This document shows, in pieces, positions 33,501 through 44,800 of a DNA stretch of 62,933 bases. The notes under the pieces were generated by a model. The model was not told where the DNA came from and made no database searches. It saw nothing but the letters and a program-made list of their open reading frames with translations. A program made the translations under genes and the position numbers. Origin of the DNA: Rhizaria sp. SCN 62-66 (lineage: Eukaryota; Rhizaria, unplaced); contig MEDY01000145.1 of assembly GCA_001724265.1 (NCBI GenBank), forward strand, positions 1-62,933. The letters are read 5' to 3'. The stretch's first letter is position 1; every line of letters starts with the position of its first letter.

Positions 33501-35820
33501 CGACTCCGTCGCGTTCGGTGCCGGCGCCGGCGCGGGCGACGACGCGCTGCTAGGCGCGAGCCTCGACGGCGCCGCGGCCCCTACCGAGCCCGAGGCCGGC
33601 GCTGCATCCGGCGTGGGCCGCGGCGGCTGGGTCGCCCCGACCCCGCTTGTCCCGCCCAACGACGGCTTCGGCGACTCTGGCATCATCGCTGACACCGCCA
33701 GCGCGTACGACGACGACGCCCCGTTCTGTGTCGACGGCTTCGTGGACCCGTGCGGCGTGCGCTGGCAGTACGACCCCGAGGCGGACGACTACTACCCGCT
33801 CGGCGTGCCCTCGGTGGCCGCCGGCCCCGTCGGAGCTGGCGGCCGCGGCGACGACAGCAACGGCGACGACTACCACGGCTACGACGCCGAGCGCGAGGTT
33901 GAGATCCGCGACTATGACGGCGACAGCCTGTGTCCGTCGCCGTCGCCGGACCGCGAGCGCTCCATCAGCTACGCGCCGATTGAGGACGACCGCCAGATTC
34001 CCGCCGCCGCCGTTCCGCCGCCGCCACCTGACCATGTCGTGTTTGAGATGGCGCTTGCCAACGCGTACCTGCTCGCGTCCCCTGCCGTCGCGCATGTCGG
34101 CGGCGCCGCGCAGTCCGCGCCCGTGATGTCTGCGCTCTGCGCCCCGTCGCCCGTGTGCGCTGTGTGGGTCCGCGACGAGCCCACCACCGTGGCCGCCGCC
34201 GCTGAGATGAGCGAGGCTGGGCAGCAGCCGTCGCGCCGCCGCCGCGGGTCTGTGCAGCCGGCCGCTGCACCCAGGCGCGCGCTGGTGCCCGACTCGCTGC
34301 TGCTGGTGCAGACCGAGTGGAGCGCGGAGCCCGCCGCAGACACGACGTTCTACATTAAGCTCGCTGTGCCTGTCGAGTTCCTTCTGCAACCCTACGACGC
34401 CAAGCTTAAGTTTGTTGTCTACCACGTGCCGCCTTCGGCTTCTGTTGCCGCTGATGACGGCAACAGCGGTGCTGGCGCAGTTGAGCCGACTGCGGACCTG
34501 TCCCGTGGCGTGATTCTCGGCATTGCTTCGGTCCCGTGCGCAGATGTGCTGTTGTCCTTTGCGGCTACACCCGACGCACCGCTGTCGCTTAAGCTTCGCG
34601 GTGGCGAGGCGTCTGTCGCCACACAGGCTGCCCGTCGCGCGCGCAAGCAGGCCGCGAGCGCGGACCCCGAAGAGGCCGCAGTGGCGGCGTACGTGATGGA
34701 CGCACTCGCGGCTGCGCACGGCAACGTCGTCGGATGCTCGCACGGCGCCACTTTGTCTCTTAAGATCTCTGCTGGTGCCACCGCACTCCGCGATAAGCAG
34801 GTGCTGCTGACGCGCATTGCCACCGAGACTGCCCAGCAGATGACGAAGCCGAAGCCCCTCACTGCTGGCACCACTGCCACCACGCTGCAAGACTCAGTTG
34901 AGCCCAATCCACTTCAACACCAAAGTCTGGAGCAGGTGCAGAGTGGAGCGGCTGCTGAAGACAGCGGGCTCTACGACAGCAACGCGTTCGGACCTGATGG
35001 CGCGCACCACCATGTTGCTGAGTCTGCTTCCGTGGCCAACACAGTTCCCACTATTGCTGAGAACGCAGAGGGCGTCGACGGCAGCTCAACTGATGCTCAA
35101 CACCATCACACTCAGCCACATGCAGAACAGCAAGCTCAGCTGCACAAGTCGCTCCAGCAGGAGCCAGAGCAGCAACACGACGGACATATGCTGCAGCAAC
35201 AGCTGTATGACGAGCAGCAGCCGCAACAACAACCCTTCGACCAGCAGCAATACTCAAGTGATCAACAGCTTCATGAGCATGTTTATGAGCAGCAACACGC
35301 GCCTCATCTGACTGATCATCAAGAACATGAAGTGCAGCTGAACGATCAACACGATAGCAACACTGTTCATCCGCAGCATAATACTAATGATGCGGCTGTG
35401 GACACTCATGTTGCAACCCATTCTTATGCCCACGATATGCAACCCGCTGTCGCTGCACCCGCTGACCCCGTTAAGACCGAGCCCCCGCGCGCTTGCGTTG
35501 TCGCCGACGCCGCGGTATGGACCGCTCATGGCGACCGTAGCAACGCTGAACCCGCCTTTGTGCATGCTGATGTCGAGCAACTAGAACACCGTGTTGGTGA
35601 AGACGAAGGCATCGTCATGAGCGGCCACCATGGGTTCGTGACTGACGAGAGAGGCGATGAGGGTACTCAGCGTGGTGTCGCCGCAGCGCCGCGACTATAG
35701 GCATACGTCAGTGAGGTCCACCCTGACATGCATGCACACCTGATACTGCCCCCTGTCCCCGTCATGTCGCCCATTGCTGACACACGTGTCTACGACTTTG
35801 AGAGTTTCGGTAGAGGCTAA
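24580..35820 (+). CDS. Giant acidic, low-complexity protein with a C-terminal C2-like region
   Basis: A single exon of 3746 aa if the TAG at 35698 (residue 3707) is sense; it ends in TAA at 35818. The first ATG in the frame after an upstream in-frame TGA (24511) is at 24580. The N-terminal 450 residues hold seven Asp/Glu tracts separated by Ala/Pro/Val spacers. A long middle is rich in Ser, Gln, Gly-His and Arg, with HGHGHGHG and SRSRSHS stretches. Near residues 1880-1990 lies a charged helical segment (EEKRAAAEEALRAEA, RERLEKEKQEKAQKE). From about residue 3050 sequence complexity rises (DPCGVRWQYDPEADDYYPLG), followed at about 3245-3370 by a beta-rich part (LLLVQTEWS, TFYIKLAVPVEFL, KLKFVVYHV, VILGIASVPCADVLLSF) that looks like a C2-type domain. 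The tail is Gln/His-rich. Function is unknown; acidic and basic tracts suggest a scaffold or chromatin-type protein, as inference only. Confidence 0.75.
24982..25914 (+). repeat. Repeated GAC/GAG tracts (Asp/Glu runs)
   Basis: Seven blocks of alternating GAC, GAG and GAT codons, spaced by about 100-150 bp of Ala/Pro-coding sequence, form a higher-order repeat of acidic run plus neutral spacer. Confidence 0.85.
27880..27925 (+). repeat. CACGGC repeat encoding His-Gly
   Basis: A hexanucleotide (CACGGC) repeat encodes HGHGHGHG. Similar His-Gly runs occur in two other genes of the window. Confidence 0.8.
35698..35700 (+). other. In-frame TAG near the end of the giant gene
   Basis: The TAG is followed by 39 further codons of balanced, G/C-rich composition (AYVSEVHPD...FESFGRG) before a TAA. 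The AT-rich spacer begins only after that TAA. Confidence 0.6.
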
Positions 35821-36237
35821 GCATTCTTGCAATTGACTCCACTCAAATCTACGCTTGTCGTCAAGATATACTCGAAAGGGTTAGTATGTTTTATGATTTA
35901 AATTACAATTTTCAAACCTCTATTAATACATAAGTGATAACTCTTCCAACGTAATGATTTGTCGTCCGTTTACTAGTTAGATGACATGTTGAAGGTGAGT
36001 GAATGTATGTGTATTCACTCTAAAATTAATCATTTTGCTTCACCGCGGACTCTCACTACTGTTACAATTACCCATTCCGCAACCGCACACATTTTAAACA
36101 AAGTAAACAGCAGATGATGTGCTAAAATTAAACAACACCAGAAATACATTCCTTCAAGCTCAATCATTACATTAATTTTAGTAACTTCCACCTCAACTTA
36201 CTCTCGACACGAGAGTCGCTTAGTTCTGACATCACGC
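35821..36237. other. Intergenic, convergent 3' ends
   Basis: AT-rich spacer between the giant gene (+) and the LEA-like gene (-). No gene is seen. Confidence 0.4.
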
Positions 36238-39200
36238 TTAATGCATAAGCTCACAAGGGCGTGTGCCGATCAGACACGCAATCGTGTGATTGACGCCGTT
36301 GCACTTCTTGCGCTCAGTGAACGCAACCTCGTGTCGCTCCTGTTGGTTCGCAGCAACGGCAAGCACTGTCGTGCTGAAGCGACGCATGCTCCCACTATCA
36401 GAGCCACCCTTGCGCTCACTCGTGTTGCTGCTGCTCTTGCCCCCCATCGCCTGGCCCTGCTTGCCTTGTTGCTGCTGCGGAGACTTACCTGTACTGCTAG
36501 AAGTGCTCTGTGTCTTCTGCGCGCCCTGACCGGCCTTCTCGCTCTGATTCTGCGGGCTCTGCTGCTGCATCTGGTGTTCCTTGTCCCACGAGCGGTCCTC
36601 CATGGAACCGGTGGTGCCCATGCCGCTGCGCTTGCGCACGCCGGGGTCAGTCATCGGGTCAAACGCTCCCTTGCCTGCGCCGCTGCCGCTCTTGTCGTAG
36701 CTTGCAGTGTTGCTCTTTGTGCTCGCCGTAGCGTTGCTCTCCTTGCCCATTTCGCGCTGCTGGTGGCCGCCGCTAAAGCTGCTGTTGCTTCGGTCGGCGC
36801 CGGGCTCGGGCGACTTGATGGGCCCGCTGCGGCTGGCGCCCATGTGGCCGTGAGCAATGCCGGTGCCGCTCGGGTCGATGTTGACGTCGCGCGCTCCGCT
36901 GCTGCGTGCATCGCGGGCGCGCACGCCGCTCTGGCGCGCCACGCTCTCAGCACTGGCACCGGCGCTCTTGTTGACGCTGCCACTAATCCCGCTGTTGTTG
37001 CTGCAGGGCGCCTCGTTGGTTGAGATGTAGCCCTCCGCGTAGCCGCCACCGACGTCGCTGGAGAAGTAGCGCCGCGTCGACGATGCCGCGCGGGGGCTGC
37101 CAGTCTTGCCCGTGCGCTCGCTGGCGCGGGTTCCAGTGGGACTGCGAGAACGGCCGCGCGCGGTGCTGGTGCTGCCCATGCTATCGGCCGCAGGCGGGCT
37201 GCTCAAAATGCGGTACGACGTGCGCTTGCCACTGCCGATGATGATGCCGGCGTCCTGCGAGTCCTGGGCCATGCTCTGGCTCTTACGGCCGCGACTGCTG
37301 CTGCGCGTCGTGCTGGCGGGCGTGTGCTCGCCCACGTTGTGGTCAACGTGCTCGGCCGAGGACGCTGACGACGACAGGCGCGCAGACTCCTCGCGGCTCA
37401 GACCGGGCTTGCCATGCTCGGGCATTGACTGCTGAGGCACGCCGCGAATGTTGAACGCGATGTTGAAGCTCACAGGTGCAGTCATGTCCTCCTTACTATC
37501 GTTGTCCTCCTTGGCGTTGCCTTGCTGCGAAGCCGCATTACTGGCAGTGCTGCTGCGTGCGCGCGTTGCAAAAGAGCGACGCGGGCTGCGATCGCGGTCC
37601 GCGACGGCTTGGCTCCCGCTGACAGCGCCGGGCCGCTTGCCGAGCCCTGCACCCAGGTTGGACTTGGAGTCATCCTTACTACTGCTGCCGTTGATAGCGT
37701 CGGAAATCGTGCTCTTGACCTTGTTGATCGCGTCACTAGCCGCGCTGGCAACCTTGTCAATAATAAAGCCGCCGGGGTTGGGAGAGGAGACGCGTGTGCT
37801 CAGGCCAGGGGTGTCGTAAGGGCGGTTCAGTGCGTCGGCAGCGAAAGCGCTCATATGCGGCGCCGCGTTGGCGCTCCAGTAAGGAGTCCACGCACCGTTG
37901 TTGTTGTTGGCAAAGCTTGCAGGGTTGTCTTCGTTGTTGATGTTGGGGTTGCCAATCCCAAGCGTCGACTGGAATGACTGCTTGATCACACCGGTGACAG
38001 CGCGTGCAGCAGCGTCAAACGCGGCGTCAAAGGTGCTTGGCGACGGCACGCGCTCGCGCAGGCGCAGCAGCTGTTCCTGAGACGGCTGCGCATAGCCGCC
38101 CTCAGTCGGCGCACGCGTGCCGAAGAGCGAGGCCGCCAGGGCAGTCTGCAGAGCGACTGCGATCGCAGGGCCCGCGTTTCGCGCGAGCGTCTCGACCACG
38201 CTTGACGGGATCAGCGAAAACAAGGTGCTGGCGCCGCTGTTGTCAGTACTGCCAGTCGGCGCGGCCACCTCGCGGCGCACGTTGACGTTTGACGGTGTGT
38301 TGCTGTGGCCGAGAATCGTGTCCTTGAGAGTCTGTGTCGCCGTTGTAGCGATGCGGTCGAAGATCATGCGCGTGACGTTGTTGTCAAAGAAGCTCGCCTG
38401 CGCAGCCCGTGGCATGCCGCCGATTGTGGTCTTAAGCGCACGACCAGTCGCTGCACCGGCCGCCGCAGCAAACGAGTCCAGCACGTTTTCGATGGCTTCG
38501 GCACGCGCAGTATGACTGACCTTGCCCGCCTTGTCCGCATCAGAAGTGCCCGTAAAGAAACTCACAATGTCTGCTACAGAGCCCTTCTTGTTGCTGCCGG
38601 AAAACACGCCCACAACGCCCTGCGCGGCCGTCAGCGCAAGCGCGGGGTCGTTGAGCGCCTTGTTCAATGTGTCCTTAAGCGCGTTGGCCACGGCGTCGGC
38701 AGTCTTGCTTGCGAGCGCGTGTTCGTCGGCGGTAGCACCGGTGCTGACGCTGTCGGTACCGGTGCTGCCACTTGCGCTAAGCTTGTCAGCACTGGCCGGC
38801 TTTGCACTTTCAGAGCCCTTCTCGCTAACGGCATGCGAGTCGGTGTACGCGGGGCTTGCGCCGCTGCTGTCGGCGCTGCGCTCTTCTTCGGTTACGTGGA
38901 ACACGTCGTCCCTAAGATTCTTGGGGTTCAGTCCGCTCTTCTTAACCCAGTCGTCCGTGCAGTGAGCTTTGCGCATGTGCACGCTGCTGTGGTCGTCCTT
39001 CTTGTCGCGGCCGCTGATGTCGCTCGTGTCACTTCCGCTGTAACCGGAGGTGGTACCACCAGTGTCGCTGTGACCAGACTTGTCACCCGCAGTCTGGCTG
39101 GAACCAGCGCTTTGGTATGATGAAAACATCCGCTTCGCAGTGCTGCCAGTGTAGCTGCTTGTGTTATTGCTTTTGTTGTCGGGCTTGTACATGTGGGTCT

Positions 39201-40854
39201 TTTCGTCGTACTTCATACCACTGTGCTGCATCTCCTGACTCGTGCCGGCCGAACGAGTGCACTGCGTACTCGCCTTCTGCTGCTTGTGCTCCGGCCCGTT
39301 GACGAGCTCGTCAACCTTGTCAGCGACTGCGCCAGCCGCGCCCTCGATCTTGTCCTTGCCTGCGTGCACCGCGGAAGCAACCTTGGACGCGGCGCGGCCG
39401 ACCGCGTCTGAGGCGCTGTGTAGCACGCTCTCGCCAGCGTGCTTGGCGCTCTTGGCAGCGTCGGCCACGCCGTGCGCAGCGTCAGCAACGGTGGACTTCA
39501 CATTGTCCTTGACGCTCTCAGCGGCGGAGGAGGCCTTGTGCGCTGCGTCAGACACGGTCGACTTTACCGTCTCCTTGACGGTCTCAGCGGCGGAGCTCGC
39601 CTTGTCGGCGGCCGCACGGCCGAGGTCTGACGCGGCCTCGCCGGCAGCGGTCGCAGTGGCGGAGGCAGCGCTCTTAGCATACTTCATCGCCTCCTGTGCG
39701 TTGGCCTTGGCGTACTGCGCTTGCGCACGCGCTTCGGGCTTGATGGCGTCACCGACGCGCTCTGCAGCGCGCGAGACAGTGTTCTTAACAGTCTTGGTTG
39801 CGTCGGCAACAGCCTCAGCCGCGGAGTCAATCGCGTCCTCGCCCTGTTGCTTGCTGTCGCTCTTGTCGTCGGGCACAACGGTGCTCGCAACCCAGAATGC
39901 GCGCTGGTACTCGAGTCGCGTCTTGGGCGGGTCCACGGCCCACCACGACTCAGCCTCCATGCCCTGCGGCCAGCTCTTGCCGCGCTTGCCTTCGGCGTTG
40001 GGTGCGTGCGCTGACTGCTCGCGCGCGAGCTTGTCAATTGCGTCCTGCGCGCTGTAGCTCGAGCCGCCCATGCCGCCGGAGTTCTGCCCGAACTCGCGCT
40101 CGTGGCTCGTGGCTTGCTCCTTCTGCTGCTGTTGCTGTTGTTGCTCACGACGGAGCGCCTGCGCGGTGTCATGCTGCGGGTTAACAGGGCCAGAAGCGGT
40201 GCTGCTAACGGTGCGACGTGGCGCGGCGCCGGGAGCCATGTTGCGCGTGCTGTCATTGAAGCCGCCGCTCTTCGCGCTCTTGTTATCAGATTTCGCGTTA
40301 GCGTTCATTGAACTCGACGAGCTTGCACCGCCCATGTTGGCGCTGTTCTTGGACATGTCCGCGGGCTTACTGTCAGCGGCACCCGCTTTCTTGTTGCGGG
40401 CCGTCATGCTGCTGATGTCGCACCGGTCCGTGTCGAACGCAGTCTTGTCGCTGCTCTTGCGCATCTCGCCGCTGCTGCCGCTCTGATTTGCGTTCTGGGC
40501 ATCACTGCTCCGCATAGTTGTGGCGCTTGGAGCGGCAGTGCGCTTGTCAGTACCAGCGCCGCTTGACGGGCCCGACACACCAGAGCCAACCTCTGCTGAC
40601 GAGTTCATGGAGGTGTACGCATCGCTCTCGCTGCCATAGTCGAACCCGTCACCACTGCTGCCGGTGCGGGAGTAGTTCTGCGCCTCACCGGAGCTCGAGC
40701 GCGCTGTCTGGTGGGCCTGGTAGCGCTGGTTCTGCTTGTTAAAAGCCTCGTTGTCAATACGTGGTGTTTGCACATTGGAGGACTTGGCGCGGGCAGACTC
40801 CGCGGCCTGCTTGTCGGTCGAGACGGAAGAACCACCGCGAGCGGCAGATCCCAT
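36238..40854 (-). CDS. LEA-like / amphipathic-helix repeat protein
   Basis: A single exon of 1538 aa ending in TAA. The N-terminal 300 residues are Ser/Gln/Asn-rich and disordered. Residues about 335-520 form an Ala/Lys/Glu/Asp-rich array with 11-residue periodicity, as in group 3 LEA proteins or other amphipathic coat proteins. The clearest unit is 22 residues long, KASSAAE(T/S)VK(E/D) followed by a TVKST-type half and V(S/A)DAAH, occurring twice in tandem. Two short non-repetitive motifs precede and follow it (WWAVDPPKTRLEYQRAFWVA and DDWVKKSGLNPKNLRDDVF). A middle region of about 700-900 has globular-looking helices (ALTAAQGVVGVFSG, NNVTRMIFDRIATTATQTLKDTILG). The C-terminus is Ser/Arg-rich and then ends in a short Cys-containing stretch. 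LEA-type repeats are associated with desiccation tolerance, membrane or lipid-droplet surfaces; which applies here is unknown. Confidence 0.7.
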   Translation of the reverse strand: MGSAARGGSSVSTDKQAAESARAKSSNVQTPRIDNEAFNKQNQRYQAHQTARSSSGEAQNYSRTGSSGDGFDYGSESDAYTSMNSSAEVGSGVSGPSSGAGTDKRTAAPSATTMRSSDAQNANQSGSSGEMRKSSDKTAFDTDRCDISSMTARNKKAGAADSKPADMSKNSANMGGASSSSSMNANAKSDNKSAKSGGFNDSTRNMAPGAAPRRTVSSTASGPVNPQHDTAQALRREQQQQQQQKEQATSHEREFGQNSGGMGGSSYSAQDAIDKLAREQSAHAPNAEGKRGKSWPQGMEAESWWAVDPPKTRLEYQRAFWVASTVVPDDKSDSKQQGEDAIDSAAEAVADATKTVKNTVSRAAERVGDAIKPEARAQAQYAKANAQEAMKYAKSAASATATAAGEAASDLGRAAADKASSAAETVKETVKSTVSDAAHKASSAAESVKDNVKSTVADAAHGVADAAKSAKHAGESVLHSASDAVGRAASKVASAVHAGKDKIEGAAGAVADKVDELVNGPEHKQQKASTQCTRSAGTSQEMQHSGMKYDEKTHMYKPDNKSNNTSSYTGSTAKRMFSSYQSAGSSQTAGDKSGHSDTGGTTSGYSGSDTSDISGRDKKDDHSSVHMRKAHCTDDWVKKSGLNPKNLRDDVFHVTEEERSADSSGASPAYTDSHAVSEKGSESAKPASADKLSASGSTGTDSVSTGATADEHALASKTADAVANALKDTLNKALNDPALALTAAQGVVGVFSGSNKKGSVADIVSFFTGTSDADKAGKVSHTARAEAIENVLDSFAAAAGAATGRALKTTIGGMPRAAQASFFDNNVTRMIFDRIATTATQTLKDTILGHSNTPSNVNVRREVAAPTGSTDNSGASTLFSLIPSSVVETLARNAGPAIAVALQTALAASLFGTRAPTEGGYAQPSQEQLLRLRERVPSPSTFDAAFDAAARAVTGVIKQSFQSTLGIGNPNINNEDNPASFANNNNGAWTPYWSANAAPHMSAFAADALNRPYDTPGLSTRVSSPNPGGFIIDKVASAASDAINKVKSTISDAINGSSSKDDSKSNLGAGLGKRPGAVSGSQAVADRDRSPRRSFATRARSSTASNAASQQGNAKEDNDSKEDMTAPVSFNIAFNIRGVPQQSMPEHGKPGLSREESARLSSSASSAEHVDHNVGEHTPASTTRSSSRGRKSQSMAQDSQDAGIIIGSGKRTSYRILSSPPAADSMGSTSTARGRSRSPTGTRASERTGKTGSPRAASSTRRYFSSDVGGGYAEGYISTNEAPCSNNSGISGSVNKSAGASAESVARQSGVRARDARSSGARDVNIDPSGTGIAHGHMGASRSGPIKSPEPGADRSNSSFSGGHQQREMGKESNATASTKSNTASYDKSGSGAGKGAFDPMTDPGVRKRSGMGTTGSMEDRSWDKEHQMQQQSPQNQSEKAGQGAQKTQSTSSSTGKSPQQQQGKQGQAMGGKSSSNTSERKGGSDSGSMRRFSTTVLAVAANQQERHEVAFTERKKCNGVNHTIACLIGTRPCELMH
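39480..39620 (-). repeat. 66-bp tandem unit in LEA-like gene
   Basis: Two 22-codon units in tandem share KASSAAE-x-VK-x-x-VKST-x-DAAH. At DNA level they are imperfect, so selection on the protein is likely. Confidence 0.6.
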
Positions 40855-41313
40855 GCTACGAGCGGCAACCGAGACCTACGCAATCAAAAAGTAAAGAATA
40901 AATGTTTTGGTGTCAGTTATAATATATACCTTATTTATATCGCTCAATACTGTCCAGACTGAGCGCTGGAGACAGAGACGTACTTGGGGAAGGATCATCT
41001 TGGTCGTTGCCGCACGGCCAAGATGGACCAATCGATTCATTGAATCCTACAACAAAAATAAATTTGATTTAAAAGCGATGTGGGTTAGATCTAACCTAAA
41101 ATATTGTTTATATTCTCACCGGGGTGCGGCTTCAAGCTGCTGATCATGTTATGTTTATGTTCAAGTTGTGGGATCAAACGGTGACTGTGAGCAACCGAGT
41201 CATCCCTAATTGTCAGTTCACGTTGTCATCAATCACATTTGTCGTTACACGATACTTTAAGTTAAATACTGCTCACGACTTTATCACACCCTGTTTAGCC
41301 TTATGTCCTCGCA
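40855..41313. other. Divergent intergenic region
   Basis: AT-rich 459 bp between the LEA-like gene (-) and the small secreted protein gene (+). No motif is recognised. Confidence 0.4.
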
Positions 41314-41637
41314 ATGATTGGACGCTTCCCGCACTTTCTCTTCCTTGCTCTAGTGCTGCTTTCGCTGCTTCTGCTCTCGACTGCGCAGCCCCCGCGGCGC
41401 TGGGCCGGTGGTGGTAAGGCTCGTCGCCGTCGCACATCGATGATTGACCTTTATGGGCGACCCCGCGTCACAAACGGACGCAATCCTGTCGACCCGCGTC
41501 TGCCCGTTTACCACTTGGACCGCAACAACGCTATTCCGCTCGCGCCCTATGCTGTCTTCGGCGCGCTCGATGAGTTCGATGACAGCCGCTACGGAAAAGG
41601 TTGGCGCAATATCGATGGCCGTCATCTGATGATTTAA
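41314..41637 (+). CDS. Small secreted basic protein
   Basis: A single exon of 107 aa ending in TAA. A clear signal peptide is present (FLFLALVLLSLLLLSTA, cleavage expected near residue 24). The mature part of about 83 residues starts very basic (RRW...KARRRR) and then contains a proline/asparagine-rich segment with regularly placed aromatic residues (DLYGRPRV, PVYHLDRNNAIPL, YAVFGALDEFDD). There are no cysteines, so it is not a disulphide-rich peptide. The RRRR could be a processing site. I recognise no family. AATAAA lies at 41805. Codon use is G/C-ending like other genes here, which supports it being real. Confidence 0.6.
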   Translation: MIGRFPHFLFLALVLLSLLLLSTAQPPRRWAGGGKARRRRTSMIDLYGRPRVTNGRNPVDPRLPVYHLDRNNAIPLAPYAVFGALDEFDDSRYGKGWRNIDGRHLMI

Positions 41638-41827
41638 AAGTGCATGCATAATGTATTCTGTGTCTTGTGAAGAAAATACAGACTGGAACACTTAAAGCTG
41701 ATATTTAGCATGTTGTGATCGGGCTCGTAAAGTTGGAGTTCGATCTTGGGAGTAAGAAGTGAAAAGCGTGAGTTATATGTATTAATTACAGTTACTTCTT
41801 GCTAAATAAAAGTTGTTATACAAATCT

Positions 41828-44800
41828 TTAGTTGCGTTCGGTCGTCATAGAGACGTTGTGGAGCCCATTATCAATCGCGAAGCTACCTTGCCCGAAAAAA
41901 GAACCATCACCAGCTTGCTGGTGTTGAGGTTGCGGCTGTCCAACAAGATGGAGACCTGCAGCGCGGCGCATCGACCTATTCAAAGGAAGCTGTTGATGGG
42001 CAGTGTTGCTTGCTGGCAAAACGGGTGCAGCATTGCTAAGCGAGAGGTCAAGTGAGGGACTGCTTGCATCGCGTGCGCTCAACGCTCCGGCCGCAGCGGC
42101 GCGCATTGCACGGGACATGTTGACCGCGCTTACGGCCGTCGCATCGAGCGAAGTGTCCGCGGAAGACGGCAGCAGCGTGCCCCAGTGAGAGCCTGACATC
42201 CCGCCAACTGCGCCTGGCGCCGCGAGATAGCCGTGAGCAGCGGCGGGTGAGGCCAACGAGTTGCCCAGGGACTCGGGAGTCATGAGTGCAGCGGCCGTCA
42301 TGGCGGCCGTTGTTGCAGAGGTAACTGGTGATGCAAAGCCTGCGCGACCGCCCAAAGTCGCCACCGCTCCAGCACCAGTACCGGCGCCAGTCGTAGCAGT
42401 TGCTAAGATGACATTTGCAGCGCGGTTCGGACCGAGAGGGGTTGCCATAAGCGGCACTCCCGTCGGCACAGTGTAAGGAGGCTGCGAGCGCGCGTGGCTT
42501 GCACGCATGTCGCTGTCGGCGCTGCCCACAGTCGTGTAGTTAACAGCCGCGGCGTTGTTGCTCCCAGATGCAAAGCCTGGTGAGACGAGTGTCGCGTGCG
42601 GCTGCGGGGCCTGCGAACGCGCTGGGGTGACCGTGAAGGATGAACTTAGCACTGACGCGGGTGAGCCGAACCCGCTGCCAGGAGAAGCCATGTTGCGCAT
42701 CGGTGTCCCAACCGTGTGAGGGTTATTACTGAGCGTACTGGCTAAGCTCGAAGAAGGCAAAGACGAGGACGTGTTGCTTCCACTTGCACTGTCAACACTG
42801 GACGTTGGCGGCGACAGCCGGGACGTGGGCGAGAGCTGCGGAGGTGCGGGTAGCGTAAGCGCAGGCGTAGCCCGCGGCACCGGCACTGAGGGCGCAGTCA
42901 CAGGGCGGCCGATAGGCAGCGGTGAGACCGTATGGGCGTGACTGGCAGATGTGGCGGCGGCAAGCCCGCTAGATCCGTGCGGTGCCGGAGTGTAGCCCGC
43001 AGCGTGAGCAGGAACGGGAACGCCTCTGTGTGCAGCGCTGGCGCTGCCTGGGGGCGCTGGAAGTGCGTTGGTAGTAGCAGCATTCGGGTTTTGGCGATAA
43101 AACGCGAGAGAGTCACTGAGATTGTCGACAGTCTCGGTCGCCAAGCGCAGATGTTGCGAGACACATGCCATGCGCCACCTAGGATAAAGTAAAGGAATCA
43201 AAACAAAGCACATCGATTTCAGTCAGCAATAGCCATAATTTATGAATACCGAAGCAACACAACCGCTTGAGAGATTGACGTACTTTTGGAGCACCATGCG
43301 TGCGTTCTTCTCCCAGTGATGGGACGCCCACGTCGCGAGCGCACGACGGGCAGCAGCGCGGCGGAAACGCTCGAGCAGCATACCCGCCAGGGCGCGTGAC
43401 TGAAGCGACCGCGCCCGGAAGTAGTCAGCTTGTGACCGAGCATGCAAGCGGTGCTCTTGCTAAGAAAGCAGAGTCACAAAGAATACAGTTAAAAACAAAG
43501 GTGAGAACGTTTCAAGGAAAAACATATCAAAGGATACAGGAATAATTTTAAGAAATATGTTAGTACCGTACCTCTCGAACCTGGCTCGCCCGACGAAGCG
43601 CAACGACCTCTTGCTTGGCCTCCTTCCACGCCGCACGCAATGCGCGCTGGCGGCGCAGCGTCGCCTCAATCGCGGCGGATGCGCACTGTGTGATCGCCTC
43701 GGTGACTGCGCTCGAGAGCGCGTCGGCGGCTGCAGATGACGGCATCGGTGCAGGCTGGGCAGCGAGTGCAACAAGCTCTGCAACGGCCTCCGACGCCTCA
43801 GCCGCGGCAGTTACCGCAAACGAAGGCAACTGCACGGGGGCCGCAGCAGCAGTTGTAGAATCCGATTCGACCGGATCAGCAAACGCGACACCAGGAGTAC
43901 CGCGCGCGGCGGCAGTAGAGACAGCCTTCCGAACGGGCGCCACGGTCGATGCGGAGTCGCGTTCCGGTGAGCCAGCGGTGTCGCCAGCGGTCGCGCGCGG
44001 CGGCGACGGGTATGACGCATCATTGCCAGAGCGCGGGCTTTCAAACTCGCTGAAAGCGTGGATTGATGCCATCGAGTACTCGACAGCGTTGGTACCGGCA
44101 CCAGAGCGAGGCAGCGCAAGTCCACCATCACTGTTCAGAGCAGGGGACTCCGAACGAGAATCGAACAGGGCATTATAGCCTGGCGCAGCAGCGTCACTAC
44201 GCGCGCCGCGGTTACGAGAGCCGGAGCTAGAGGCAGGAACAACGGTGGCCCCGCGCGATGACGGTGACAGAAGTGCAGAGGCAATCGTGACGTCAAATGA
44301 CGTCTGCAGACTCTGGTCGTCCTCGACAAATGCGTTAGCCCGCGATCCTGCATTATTGGCAGCAGACTCAGATCCCGCTGCGCGACGGGCCTGCACGTCG
44401 TCCTCATCATCAGTGTCAATGCCGAGTCCCGGGCCGGCGACTGCAATCGCACCTGCGGCAAAGCTCGCGTTGCGAGATGGGGGCGCGATAGCGATGCGCC
44501 ATCCGCCAGCGCCGCCAGCGTTGCTAACGTTCGTTGTCGTGTCGTTGCCAAGGTCGGCAGCAAACCGCATACCGCGTGCACCATCGACAGCGTCATCATC
44601 GTCGGATGACTCTGCGTCGGCCCACAGTGCGGTAAGTGCAGCGATGCCACTGTCTTCAGCACCCGACGCATCGGCGCCCCAGCCAGAAGTGCGACTGGTA
44701 TTGGCAGACTTCCGTGAACTGCCGGGCGTGTCGCCGCCACGCGGGCGCCGCTCCGCCGTCTCCGAGGCCACCACGCGCAGCGCCTCGGCTTTGGCTGCCG

